A DNA stretch of 64,000 nt. It comes from Flavobacterium sp. MK4S-17. Lineage in GTDB: Bacteria; Bacteroidota; Bacteroidia; Flavobacteriales; Flavobacteriaceae. Below the pieces are notes generated by a model. The model did no database searches and was not told where the DNA came from. It saw nothing but the letters and a program-made list of their open reading frames with translations. The stretch spans positions 1 to 64,000 of the forward strand of contig NZ_WWEP01000014.1 of assembly GCF_009848495.1 (NCBI RefSeq), in the 5' to 3' direction. The translations under genes were made by a program, and so were the position numbers. Positions 17,507 to 26,139 of the stretch are shown here, one piece after another (the first letter of the stretch is position 1; every line of letters starts with the position of its first letter).

Positions 17507-19002
17507 ACAGTAACTTGGTTTAAAGTTGGTTTAGGTTGCTTTGCGGTATATTTTTCTATCAGTCCCGCTGCCAGTTTTCCTGAGATTAGTGCTGGTGGCA
17601 CACCAGGGCCGGGCACGGTAAGTTGTCCGGTAAAGTAAAGGTTGTTTACTTTTGCACTTTTAAGTTTAGGCCTTAAAAATGCTGTCTGAAATAAGGTGTT
17701 GGCAAGCCCGTAAGCATTGCCTTTATAGGAGTTGTACTCTTTTACAAAGTCATTTACGCAGAATGACTCTTTAAATAATATATGCTCTTTTACATCCTGA
17801 TTTGTCAGCTTCTCAAGGCGGGTAATAATTTTTTCAAAATATTTTTCCCTTAATTCAGGTGTATCCTCAATACCCGGTGCCAGTGGTATAAGAAAAATAG
17901 CAGCCTCTTTTCCTTCAGGTGCTGCTTCTGCATCTGTTTTAGATGGGAAACTGGCATAAAATAAAGGTTCCTCAGGCCATTTAGGGTTATCATATATATC
18001 TTTTGCATGGATATCAAAATCAGTATCAAAAAACAATGTATGATGCTCAACATTATCCAGCTTTTTATCAATACCTACATAGAAAAGAAGTGAGGAAGGT
18101 GCAAATGTTTTTTTATCCCAGTATTTTTCGGAATAGGCCCTGTAGCTGCTATCCAACAGTGTTTCGGTATGGTGGTAATCAGCCCCGCTTACAACAGTAT
18201 CGGCAGGTATAAACTCATTATTAATGGTAATGCCTGTTACCGAGCCATTTTCAACATTAATTTTTTGCACGGCAGCGTTGGTAACTATTTTTACACCAAG
18301 TTCGCGAGCCAGTTTTTCTATTCCTTGTATAACGCTGTACATGCCGCCTTCAGGATGCCACGTGCCAAGCCCAAAGTCGGCATAATTCATAAAACTGTAA
18401 AAAGAAGGCGTGTCCGATGGTTTTGCACCAAGGAATAATACAGGAAATTCTAATACCTGCACAAGTTTTTTATTGGTAAATTTTTTCCTTACATCTGATG
18501 AGATGTTGCCAACAAACTGATTCAGCTTTTTTATTGTTTTAAGTGTAACCAGTTCCAAAGGCGACTCACCCGGCCTGTACACAAGGTCTTTTATGGCTAC
18601 ATCATAATTTTCCTTTGCATCGCCAATAAATTTTTTTAGTGATTTTCCGCTGCCTTGCTCAATAGCTTCAAAAGTGCTTTCTATATCGTTAAGGTTGTCT
18701 TTAATGTCAACAAAACTGCTGTCTTCAAAATAAACCCTGTAGGCTGGTGACAGCTTTTTCAGGTTGTAGTAGTCTTCAGGCTTTTTACCAAAATCGGCAA
18801 AAAAGCGTTCAAAAACATCAGGCATCCAATACCATGTAGGGCCAATATCAAACGTAAAATTATTTTTATGAAGTTGCCTGGCCCTGCCGCCTATGGTTGC
18901 ATTTTTTTCATATATAGTAACATTATGCCCCTGCTTTGCCAGGTAGCAAGATGCAGCCAAAGATGAAAAACCAGACCCTATTATGATTGTTTTTGTATCC
19001 AT
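17503..19002 (-). CDS. crtI: Phytoene desaturase CrtI
   Basis: 499-aa FAD-dependent desaturase converting phytoene to lycopene. The N-terminal dinucleotide-binding fold is IIIGSGFSSLAASCYLAKQG (6-25) followed by YEKNATIGGRARQ. The C-terminal carotenoid-desaturase signature is LTVPGPGVPPALISGKLAA near 465-483. Length matches bacterial CrtI. It begins the biosynthetic part of the operon, 52 bases downstream of the regulator gene, and overlaps crtB. Confidence 0.94.
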   Translation of the reverse strand: MDTKTIIIGSGFSSLAASCYLAKQGHNVTIYEKNATIGGRARQLHKNNFTFDIGPTWYWMPDVFERFFADFGKKPEDYYNLKKLSPAYRVYFEDSSFVDIKDNLNDIESTFEAIEQGSGKSLKKFIGDAKENYDVAIKDLVYRPGESPLELVTLKTIKKLNQFVGNISSDVRKKFTNKKLVQVLEFPVLFLGAKPSDTPSFYSFMNYADFGLGTWHPEGGMYSVIQGIEKLARELGVKIVTNAAVQKINVENGSVTGITINNEFIPADTVVSGADYHHTETLLDSSYRAYSEKYWDKKTFAPSSLLFYVGIDKKLDNVEHHTLFFDTDFDIHAKDIYDNPKWPEEPLFYASFPSKTDAEAAPEGKEAAIFLIPLAPGIEDTPELREKYFEKIITRLEKLTNQDVKEHILFKESFCVNDFVKEYNSYKGNAYGLANTLFQTAFLRPKLKSAKVNNLYFTGQLTVPGPGVPPALISGKLAAGLIEKYTAKQPKPTLNQVTV

Positions 19003-19009
19003 TGTTTAA

Positions 19010-19017
19010 CAAAAATA
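19010..19017 (-). promoter_or_regulatory. Possible second promoter at crtI, with an AAACGTTT palindrome upstream
   Basis: Read on the reverse strand, 19017-19010 is TATTTTTG (TAnnTTTG), only 7 bases before the crtI ATG, so a transcript from it would be nearly leaderless. A short palindrome AAACGTTT lies at 19042-19049, upstream of the box in the same gap, and could be an operator. Both are short in AT-rich DNA and may be chance. Confidence 0.3.
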
Positions 19018-19054
19018 GAAAAATAATAAACAAAAAAACCTAAACGTTTGTTAA

Positions 19055-19951
19055 TTAAAAGATATCGGTAAAATCCTTAATACTACTATATATCCTGATT
19101 TTATTGTTTACTATACTTTTATTAAGATATTGCGAATTGTGCCCAAATATGTAAAGGTTCGTAGTTTCGTCTAAAAGTTCATTCTTTAAAGTGTTAATAT
19201 AATCATTTATTTCTTCCATTCCCGGTTCAACGGTGCAATATGTTATAAATGTTATATCATCAAAATAATTTTTTACATCTTTCAGGTTGTCAATAGGTAC
19301 ACTTTCACCTAAATAAATGCAACGGAAACCATTTAGTGCTAATTCATAATTAAGGAACATCAGTCCTAATTCATGTATTTCATTTTCAGGTAAATACAAT
19401 ACAAATATCCTGTCGTTTTTGTAAGATGGCTGCAATAGCAGCTTTTCAATATTTGATGCGAGCTTTTGTTTTATAAGGAAACTTATAAAATGTTCATGAG
19501 CAGGAGTTATAGTATTGGTTTGCCATAAATAGCCTATTTCATCAAGGAGGGGAATAAAGAATTCGTAAAAAATTTCACGGAAAGACTTTTCCTGTAGTAA
19601 ACTGTTATAGGTGTTGAGGAACAACGACTGGTCAAAATTCATCATGGCCAGTTTAAAGTTGTTTAATACATGGTTGTTAAGGCTTTTATTAGAAAGCACT
19701 TCCTTTACAAGTACAGGTATTTTTTCCTGCGGCATTTTTGCCAGTGCAGAAATTTTATATCCAAAAGAATTTAGTGTTGATATATTAAGTAATTTTTGGA
19801 GGCTGGCTACATCATAAAAACGTATGTTGGTGTCTGTGCGCATAGGTTCCAGTATTTTATATCTCTTTTCCCATATGCGTATTGTGTGCGCTTTGATGCC
19901 TGTAAGGTTTTCAAGGTCGCGTATATTGAAGGTGTTTTTTATATTGTTCAT
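19055..19951 (-). CDS. MerR-family regulator with B12-binding domain (CarH/LitR-like)
   Basis: 298-aa transcription factor, first gene of the carotenoid unit. Residues 1-75 form a MerR DNA-binding domain (FNIRDLENLTGIKAHTIRIWEKRY). The C-terminus is a cobalamin-binding module of the CarH type. The W-x9-EH cap motif is present (W143 and E153-H154), as is ExHxxG (E191, H193, G196), whose His is the lower cobalt ligand in CarH. The residue after W143 is Gln, where Thermus CarH has the His that ligates cobalt after illumination. Later SxL and GG motifs of the B12 fold are degenerate. Family knowledge suggests repression of crt genes relieved by light through adenosylcobalamin. Whether this protein still binds B12 is inference. 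Confidence 0.85.
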   Translation of the reverse strand: MNNIKNTFNIRDLENLTGIKAHTIRIWEKRYKILEPMRTDTNIRFYDVASLQKLLNISTLNSFGYKISALAKMPQEKIPVLVKEVLSNKSLNNHVLNNFKLAMMNFDQSLFLNTYNSLLQEKSFREIFYEFFIPLLDEIGYLWQTNTITPAHEHFISFLIKQKLASNIEKLLLQPSYKNDRIFVLYLPENEIHELGLMFLNYELALNGFRCIYLGESVPIDNLKDVKNYFDDITFITYCTVEPGMEEINDYINTLKNELLDETTNLYIFGHNSQYLNKSIVNNKIRIYSSIKDFTDIF

Positions 19952-19972
19952 CTTTTTTTATAAATTATTAAA

Positions 19973-19980
19973 CAAATTTA
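19973..19980 (-). promoter_or_regulatory. Probable -7 element of the carotenoid operon
   Basis: The reverse strand reads TAAATTTG (TAnnTTTG) 21 bases upstream of the regulator ATG, leaving a leader of about 15 bases. It would drive regulator-crtI-crtB-crtZ as one unit. Confidence 0.5.
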
Positions 19981-20106
19981 ATTAATTTATTTTAAACTAA
20001 TTACATATTAAATATTTTTTATGTATGTAATGTTACCAAAGGATTTTGGTATTGTTATAAATGCTAATGCCCTCATAACTAAAGTTTTTTTTACCGAAAT
20101 AAAGTG

Positions 20107-20114
20107 TACATTTG
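20107..20114 (+). promoter_or_regulatory. typA -7 element
   Basis: TACATTTG matches TAnnTTTG and lies 19 bases before the chosen typA ATG. It falls inside an upstream in-frame extension, which argues against starting translation further upstream. Confidence 0.6.
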
Positions 20115-20133
20115 CACCTTCAAAAAAATTGAT

Positions 20134-21933
20134 ATGGCATCTATCAGAAACATCGCTATTATTGCACACGTTGACCACGGAAAGACTACGCTGGTTGACA
20201 AGATTATGTACCATTGCCAGTTATTCCGTGAAAACGAAAACACAGGCGACCTTATATTGGATAACAATGATTTGGAGCGTGAAAGAGGTATTACCATTAC
20301 TTCAAAAAACGTTTCGGTTACCTATAAAGGCACAAAAATTAATATTATAGATACTCCCGGGCACGCCGACTTTGGCGGTGAGGTTGAGCGTGTGCTAAAC
20401 ATGGCAGACGGTGTTTTGCTGCTTGTGGATGCTTTTGAAGGGCCCATGCCGCAAACACGTTTTGTACTGCAAAAAGCTATTGACCTTGGCCTGAAGCCAT
20501 GCGTGGTTATAAATAAGGTAGATAAGGAAAACTGTACTCCTGAAGAAGTACATGAAAAAGTTTTTGACCTTATGTTTGAGCTTGGTGCTGAAGAATGGCA
20601 GCTTGATTTCCCAACTGTTTATGGTTCGGCGAAACAAAACTGGATGAGCACCGACTGGAAGCAAAAAACTGATAATATAGAGCCATTGCTTGACATGGTG
20701 CTGGAGCACATACCTGCACCAAAGGTATCTGAAGGTACACCGCAGATGCTTATTACATCACTTGACTTTTCCAGCTTTACCGGGCGTATTGCCATAGGCA
20801 GGCTGCAAAGGGGTGTTTTGCGCGAAGGCATGAATATTTCCCTTGTTAAGCGTGATGGTAAAATAATGAAAAGCAGGATAAAAGAGCTTCATACTTTTGA
20901 AGGGCTTGGCCGTAAAAAAGTAGATGAGGTTGTTGCCGGCGATATTTGTGCTCTTGTTGGGCTTGAAGGTTTTGAAATTGGTGACACCGTTGCCGATTTT
21001 GAAAACCCTGAAGCTTTGGCAACTATAGCAATTGACGAGCCTACAATGAGTATGCTTTTCACCATTAACGATTCACCATTCTTTGGTAAGGAAGGTAAGT
21101 TTGTTACTTCAAGGCACATAAAAGACAGGCTTACAAAAGAGCTTGAAAAAAACCTTGCATTGCGTGTAAATGAAACGGAAAGTGCTGATAAATTTATGGT
21201 ATTTGGCCGTGGCGTACTTCACCTATCTGTACTTATTGAAACCATGAGGCGTGAAGGCTATGAATTACAGATTGGCCAGCCGCAGGTTATTATAAAAGAG
21301 ATTGATGGTGTTAAATGCGAACCCGTGGAAGAGCTTACCATAGACCTTCCTGAAAACCTTTCGGGGCGTGCAGTGGAGTTTGTAACTATACGCAAAGGGG
21401 AGATGCTTAGCATGGAACCTAAAGGCGACCGAATGATTATTAAATTCCATATTCCTTCACGTGGTATAATCGGCTTGAGGAACCAGCTGCTAACAGCAAC
21501 TGCCGGTGAGGCAATCATGTCGCACCGCTTTCTGGAATACCAGCCATTTAAAGGCGAAATACCGGGACGTATAAACGGTTCCCTTATTTCTATGGAAAAT
21601 GGTAAGGCAATACCTTATTCTATTGACAAGCTGCAGGAGCGTGGTAAATTCTTTGTTGACCCTAACGAAGATATTTATGAAGGACAGGTTATTGGTGAAA
21701 ACAGCCGTGGCGACGATATGGTTGTAAATGTTACCAAAACCAAGAAACTTACTAACGTACGCTCATCTGGCGCTGACGATAAGGCAAGGATTATTCCTGC
21801 CATTAAGTTTTCGCTTGAAGAAGCACTGGAATACATTCAGAAAGACGAATATGTAGAGGTTACACCAAAAAGCCTTCGCCTTCGTAAAATTTACCTGAAT
21901 GAAAACGACAGAAAGCGTTTTAAAATAGCATAA
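20134..21933 (+). CDS. typA: Translational GTPase TypA/BipA
   Basis: 599-aa ribosome-associated GTPase of the elongation factor family, involved in ribosome assembly and stress adaptation. G1 AHVDHGKTT near 9-17, the ERERGITI switch region, [12 protein letters not shown] (G3) and NKVD (G4) are visible. EF-G-like domains III and V and the TypA-specific C-terminal region ([12 protein letters not shown]) follow. I chose ATG 20134, which yields the standard [18 protein letters not shown] start. A GTG 30 bases upstream is in frame, but the promoter -7 box lies within that extension. Divergent from the carotenoid regulator. Confidence 0.96.
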   Translation: MASIRNIAIIAHVDHGKTTLVDKIMYHCQLFRENENTGDLILDNNDLERERGITITSKNVSVTYKGTKINIIDTPGHADFGGEVERVLNMADGVLLLVDAFEGPMPQTRFVLQKAIDLGLKPCVVINKVDKENCTPEEVHEKVFDLMFELGAEEWQLDFPTVYGSAKQNWMSTDWKQKTDNIEPLLDMVLEHIPAPKVSEGTPQMLITSLDFSSFTGRIAIGRLQRGVLREGMNISLVKRDGKIMKSRIKELHTFEGLGRKKVDEVVAGDICALVGLEGFEIGDTVADFENPEALATIAIDEPTMSMLFTINDSPFFGKEGKFVTSRHIKDRLTKELEKNLALRVNETESADKFMVFGRGVLHLSVLIETMRREGYELQIGQPQVIIKEIDGVKCEPVEELTIDLPENLSGRAVEFVTIRKGEMLSMEPKGDRMIIKFHIPSRGIIGLRNQLLTATAGEAIMSHRFLEYQPFKGEIPGRINGSLISMENGKAIPYSIDKLQERGKFFVDPNEDIYEGQVIGENSRGDDMVVNVTKTKKLTNVRSSGADDKARIIPAIKFSLEEALEYIQKDEYVEVTPKSLRLRKIYLNENDRKRFKIA

Positions 21934-21940
21934 TGACAAT

Positions 21941-21972
21941 AAAAAAAGCCCTGTATCAACAGGGCTTTTTTT
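21941..21972. terminator. Bidirectional terminator between typA and the secreted-protein operon
   Basis: A 14-bp perfect stem (AAAAAAAGCCCTGT and its complement) around ATCA has an A run on one side and a T run on the other. It can end transcription from both convergent units. Confidence 0.9.
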
Positions 21973-21996
21973 ATATTTTATACTTTAAATTGAAGC

Positions 21997-24486
21997 TTAC
22001 CTTAAAAGGCTGAAATGCCCTTTCACTATCCTGCCGTTATCCAGTTCAACAACATACCAGTAGTCGGTAGCGGGCAGTTTAGTACCATCAAATGTGCCAT
22101 CCCAACCTGTTCCGGTTGGGTCTATGTCAGCAAGTAGTTTGCCAAAGCGGTCAAATACCCTTATTTTGCTCTGCTGGTAAAAGAAAGGATTTATCCCTAT
22201 AACTCTCCAGCTATCATTAATCCCGTCGCCATTGGGTGTAAAAAACTTAGGTATTAAGAGTACTGATATTTGTTGTTCAGCCACGCCGCACTCATCAGTA
22301 TTATAAACATATACAGTGTGGATGCCGGGTGCAACATTTTCAAAAAGGTTGGACTCCTGCCACGGGCCGTTTGGCGCGTCAATGCTGTAAAGATAGGTGC
22401 TTACTGTATTGGCAGGTGCAGATGCATATATTGTAACCGTACTGTTATCCCGCAGGTCTCTTATTTCAACATCATCAATTATTGCAATATCCGAAGCTTT
22501 TACAGTTATTGTTTTTGTGCTGCTGCAGTTATTAGCATTGGTTATTGTTACTGTATAAATACCGGGTTCGTTCACCCAGATAGTTTGGCTTGTTTCGTTG
22601 GAGGGAGACCATAAGTAAGTATAGCCCGTTCCCTGCACGCCGGCATTTAGTGGTATATAATCTTTTGTACTAAGGCATACTATTGCTTCTTCCTCAGGCT
22701 GTACAGCGGGTGTTTCAAGGGCTGTTATAGTAAAAGTGGTCAGCGCATAACATTCCGGGTGATTTTTATGGTGCACCCGCGCATATATATCCTGTTGGTT
22801 TAAAGTAGTATTATTATAAGGGCTATTTAAAGGCCTTATATTATCGTTAGCATCTGCAGCAGATGCAAAATACCTTACCAAATAGTTATTACTGTTTTGT
22901 GTACCCAGTATATCAGCCGTATTTAAATCAAGGTTAAAAGCAGCGACTCCGTCATTATCATTATCACACTCGGCAAGGTTTTGCGCGGGGTTAGCAACAG
23001 GGTAAGGCACAATGGTAATATCAGCACTTGCAGTACTTACGTCTGTCATTTTTGTAACTGTGGCTACAACAGTATAGGTACCGGGAGTTGCATAGGTATG
23101 GGAAGGGGTATTGCTTACAGAGGTGGCACTGCCATCTCCAAAATCCCATACCACACTGTCAAAAGTACCATTTACATTTAGCTGAAACTGCGTAACATCA
23201 CCAAAGCAGGTATTCTCGGCTTTAATGGAAGCCGAAAAGAGCGAAGTAATAAATGGCGGCAGCCCGAATATGGATCTCATTCCCGGGCCCAGTGGCACGG
23301 CCGCAATACGATAATCGCAAAGTGAACCATCTGCTTCGGGGTTCTCTATAACATCCAGTGCCGTGCCACCGTTTATGGAACGGTATATTTTTTTATTTGG
23401 CCCCAACTGTAAAGCTCCGGAATTGATGAAACCCGATGAAATGGCTACACCGGATGCCTCTATATTACTTGCAAGTAAATCGTATTGATAAACGCCTTCA
23501 ATTCCTGTAAGGCCCCTGTCATAAGATACATAAAGCTTTTTAACTTCAGCAGAAAATTCAAGGCCGTAAGGAACTGTATTTTCACTCACAGTAACCATGT
23601 TGCTTATTATTCCTGTTGCATCATCAAAATCATAAAGGTAAACACCCCCGTTACTCTCTACCTGGCCTGTTAATGTACCTTTTTGGTTATGGGCTATTGC
23701 CAGTTTCTTGCCATCGGGCGAAGCCTTTAAGTAACCTATGGAATTTCTCCTGTAACCAGAAGTGGGTACCGTAGGGGCTATCTGTGTTATTACAGGTGTT
23801 GTATTAACGCCCGTAGCATCTATAAGAAAGGCATAAAACTTGTCTATAAAATGTGTAATAACCCAAAAGCCGGTTCCCGTACTATTTTTTACTGCAGTTA
23901 TTTTTTCAGAACATTTGTATTTATCCTGTTGAATATCGGTAGGATCATAGGTAAGTAAATGCACATTTCGTGTAGTTACATCTCCAATGCTGCCATTACT
24001 TCCGGTAACTGAAAGGTCTACTATGGAATAATTAAGCCCGTTATTAAAGCCGTCGTCTTCATCAAAAGGCACACCTGTATTCCGATTGGGGTATGTAGCG
24101 GCATTGTCATGATGCGGCTCATCAACTGTTATAATATAATATATATCAGGGTTTCCCTTTTTTGGCACTATTATACCGGATTGGGTACTTGATGGGTCGC
24201 CCAGCAAACCTGTTCCTGCGTTATAGTTGGCATTGGGCATTATAACACTGTTTCTGTCCCATACATTGCGCCCGTCAGTATAAAAAAGCAGGTTACCATC
24301 TTTATCAGAAATAGAGCTGCAGCCTTCGTTAGTGTTCATTTCGCTGCCCTGTAACACTGCAACTGAACCATCAGGTAGAAACTGTAATCCTGCAAACTGG
24401 CCAAAAAACCAGTTGTTGGCTTCTCCCTGCGCAAACCCAACTGCGGTAATAAATAAAAAAATAATATATATCGGGATTTTTTTCAT
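21997..24486 (-). CDS. Secreted protein with PKD domain and type B (CHU_C) sorting domain
   Basis: 829-aa protein predicted to be exported by Sec and T9SS. The start at 24486 gives a clean signal peptide (MKKIPIYIIFLFI..FAQ); longer in-frame starts would overlap the end of the upstream gene. Residues ~20-430 are a repeat-rich, propeller-like region (NNWFFGQFAGLQF, LLFYTDGRNVWDRN, SPDGKKLAIAHN). A PKD domain follows (VVWDFGDGS..YATPGTYTVVATV). Next is a module shared with its two neighbours (ECDNDNDGVAAFNL..YFASAADA), then an Ig-like stretch. The final ~85 residues are the gliding-motility C-terminal domain (FFTPNGDGINDSW, DRFGKLL, GWDGTFDG). It is the last of three co-oriented genes for similar proteins. 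Ligand unknown. Confidence 0.87.
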   Translation of the reverse strand: MKKIPIYIIFLFITAVGFAQGEANNWFFGQFAGLQFLPDGSVAVLQGSEMNTNEGCSSISDKDGNLLFYTDGRNVWDRNSVIMPNANYNAGTGLLGDPSSTQSGIIVPKKGNPDIYYIITVDEPHHDNAATYPNRNTGVPFDEDDGFNNGLNYSIVDLSVTGSNGSIGDVTTRNVHLLTYDPTDIQQDKYKCSEKITAVKNSTGTGFWVITHFIDKFYAFLIDATGVNTTPVITQIAPTVPTSGYRRNSIGYLKASPDGKKLAIAHNQKGTLTGQVESNGGVYLYDFDDATGIISNMVTVSENTVPYGLEFSAEVKKLYVSYDRGLTGIEGVYQYDLLASNIEASGVAISSGFINSGALQLGPNKKIYRSINGGTALDVIENPEADGSLCDYRIAAVPLGPGMRSIFGLPPFITSLFSASIKAENTCFGDVTQFQLNVNGTFDSVVWDFGDGSATSVSNTPSHTYATPGTYTVVATVTKMTDVSTASADITIVPYPVANPAQNLAECDNDNDGVAAFNLDLNTADILGTQNSNNYLVRYFASAADANDNIRPLNSPYNNTTLNQQDIYARVHHKNHPECYALTTFTITALETPAVQPEEEAIVCLSTKDYIPLNAGVQGTGYTYLWSPSNETSQTIWVNEPGIYTVTITNANNCSSTKTITVKASDIAIIDDVEIRDLRDNSTVTIYASAPANTVSTYLYSIDAPNGPWQESNLFENVAPGIHTVYVYNTDECGVAEQQISVLLIPKFFTPNGDGINDSWRVIGINPFFYQQSKIRVFDRFGKLLADIDPTGTGWDGTFDGTKLPATDYWYVVELDNGRIVKGHFSLLR

Positions 24487-24518
24487 TTCATATGTACAAC
24501 GCAAGTAAAAATAACTTA

Positions 24519-26120
24519 TTATCTTATCATGGCAAAATGCCCTTTTATTATCCTGCCATTTTCCAATTGAAGTGTAAACCAATAATCGGTGGCAGGTAGT
24601 GAGGCACCATTAAAATTACCATCCCATCCTTTATCCCTTCCTTTAAAACCGTACAGTACCTTACCATACCTGTCAAATATGGTAACTCTTGCATCAGGTT
24701 TCAGCCTTAGGTAAGGTATAGTCCAGTAATCATTTGCCCCATCACCGTTAGGTGTAAAAAAGGTTGGATAGTTTAATATTACAGCATCCCTGCTGACAGT
24801 TTTACAACCCGTTTTTGCTTTTATATATACAGTGTATGGGCCGGGTTCCAAATTGCCGAAAAAAGAGGTGTCGGTATAAATATTTCCATCCAGTGAAAAT
24901 TGATAATTTTCAGGGTCAGGCATTTCTACTGATATGGAATTATTATTATCAGTAAAATCCTTAATCCTTAAATCAAAATCAATGTCAGGCAATGGAATTA
25001 TATTAAGTGTAAACGTTTTAATATCATGTCCGTAACAGCCGCTTATGTTTTCAAGCCGTGCCCATATGGTTTGTTGTGGTGATGTGTTGCGGTAAGGGCT
25101 GCTTAACGGATTTGTTTTATTCCGGGCATCGGTTACAGAGGCATAATAAGTAACCTGTGTATTGGGCATGCCATTGCGTACAGCATCATCATTTGATGCT
25201 ATATCAAACAAACGGGTACCATTCTCATACAAATCGCAAAGTTCTAAATCCTGCGGTTGTCCTGCTGTTACAGGGTTAACAACTTCTATGGAAAAAGGCG
25301 CTATTGAAAAGCATCCCGTTAATGTATTGGTTAACCTCATAAACAGGTTTTGCCGTTGCGATGTATTAATGTAAGCAGCAGGATTTGTTATAGGATTAAT
25401 ACCCGTAAGGGCATCATTCTGAAAGTCATGGTAAGTAGCCACTACATTAGGCTGGCCTTGTAAAATCCTTGCCTCATCCGTGGTTAAATTAAATTCTACT
25501 TTTCCATCATCAACAGCGTCATCATCACAAGTTGACTGACTAAGTGCTTCTATGTTAGGTATGTTGAATAACGGTGCATCCTGGAAAACCGCAGTGCCTG
25601 TCCATTCCAATACAAAGTTACTTCCTCCTATGGGCCTGTCTATTACAAGAAAATACGTTTCATTATCCAGTACGTTAAGCCATTGTATATAATTATTGCC
25701 AAATGCGCCAGGCCCTTCAGAAACATCCGTTTCAGTACCGTTCATGCCTGTCCAGTTATTTGCAGCCCCCGAAGCTGCCGGATTGGTGGTAGAGCAGCGT
25801 ATAGCACGGCCTATGCTGCCGCAAGTAACATTGGGCCCATATATAAAAAAGTCAAAATCTACATTAATGTCAGTATTTTTTGGTTTTAAAGTAAAGCCTA
25901 AAGTACCTCCTGTTTTTATGGATATTTTTAACCACAAGCTATTGTTTTCCTGGCTTTGGCAATCGTTTGTGTTTTGCAGTTCCTGCGTGCCGAAACCAAC
26001 AGCGTTCAGTCCTTCATAAGCCATATTGCCGCACACGGTTATTGCATCGCGGCAATCACTCTGGGCGGTTATTTTAAGGCTGCAAATAAGCAGAAGAAAT
26101 AGTAAAAAATTTTTAGGCAT
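24519..26120 (-). CDS. Secreted protein with type B (CHU_C) sorting domain
   Basis: 533-aa protein with a signal peptide (MPKNFLLFLLLI..TAQ) and a type B T9SS sorting domain at the end (FFTPNGDGANDYW, IFDRYGKVL, GWDGNFNG). Residues ~20-180 form a cysteine-containing beta domain beginning SDCRDAITVCGNM, with DFDFFIYGPN and GPGAFGNNYIQWLNV, seen in many flavobacterial surface proteins. Two modules follow, each with a C-D-x-x-x-x-G..F-D/N-L start and a YYASVTDA / NTSPQQTIWARL end. Middle gene of the three; 19 bases separate it from the upstream gene. Function unknown. Confidence 0.85.
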   Translation of the reverse strand: MPKNFLLFLLLICSLKITAQSDCRDAITVCGNMAYEGLNAVGFGTQELQNTNDCQSQENNSLWLKISIKTGGTLGFTLKPKNTDINVDFDFFIYGPNVTCGSIGRAIRCSTTNPAASGAANNWTGMNGTETDVSEGPGAFGNNYIQWLNVLDNETYFLVIDRPIGGSNFVLEWTGTAVFQDAPLFNIPNIEALSQSTCDDDAVDDGKVEFNLTTDEARILQGQPNVVATYHDFQNDALTGINPITNPAAYINTSQRQNLFMRLTNTLTGCFSIAPFSIEVVNPVTAGQPQDLELCDLYENGTRLFDIASNDDAVRNGMPNTQVTYYASVTDARNKTNPLSSPYRNTSPQQTIWARLENISGCYGHDIKTFTLNIIPLPDIDFDLRIKDFTDNNNSISVEMPDPENYQFSLDGNIYTDTSFFGNLEPGPYTVYIKAKTGCKTVSRDAVILNYPTFFTPNGDGANDYWTIPYLRLKPDARVTIFDRYGKVLYGFKGRDKGWDGNFNGASLPATDYWFTLQLENGRIIKGHFAMIR

Positions 26121-26139
26121 TAGGGTATAAAGTATTCTG

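Noticed and set aside
20104-20133. Upstream GTG start for typA
   Set aside because: The extension overlaps the TACATTTG promoter box and is not part of the TypA family start.
24487-24582. N-terminal extension of the 829-aa secreted protein
   Set aside because: It would overlap the upstream gene and hide the signal peptide that begins at 24486.
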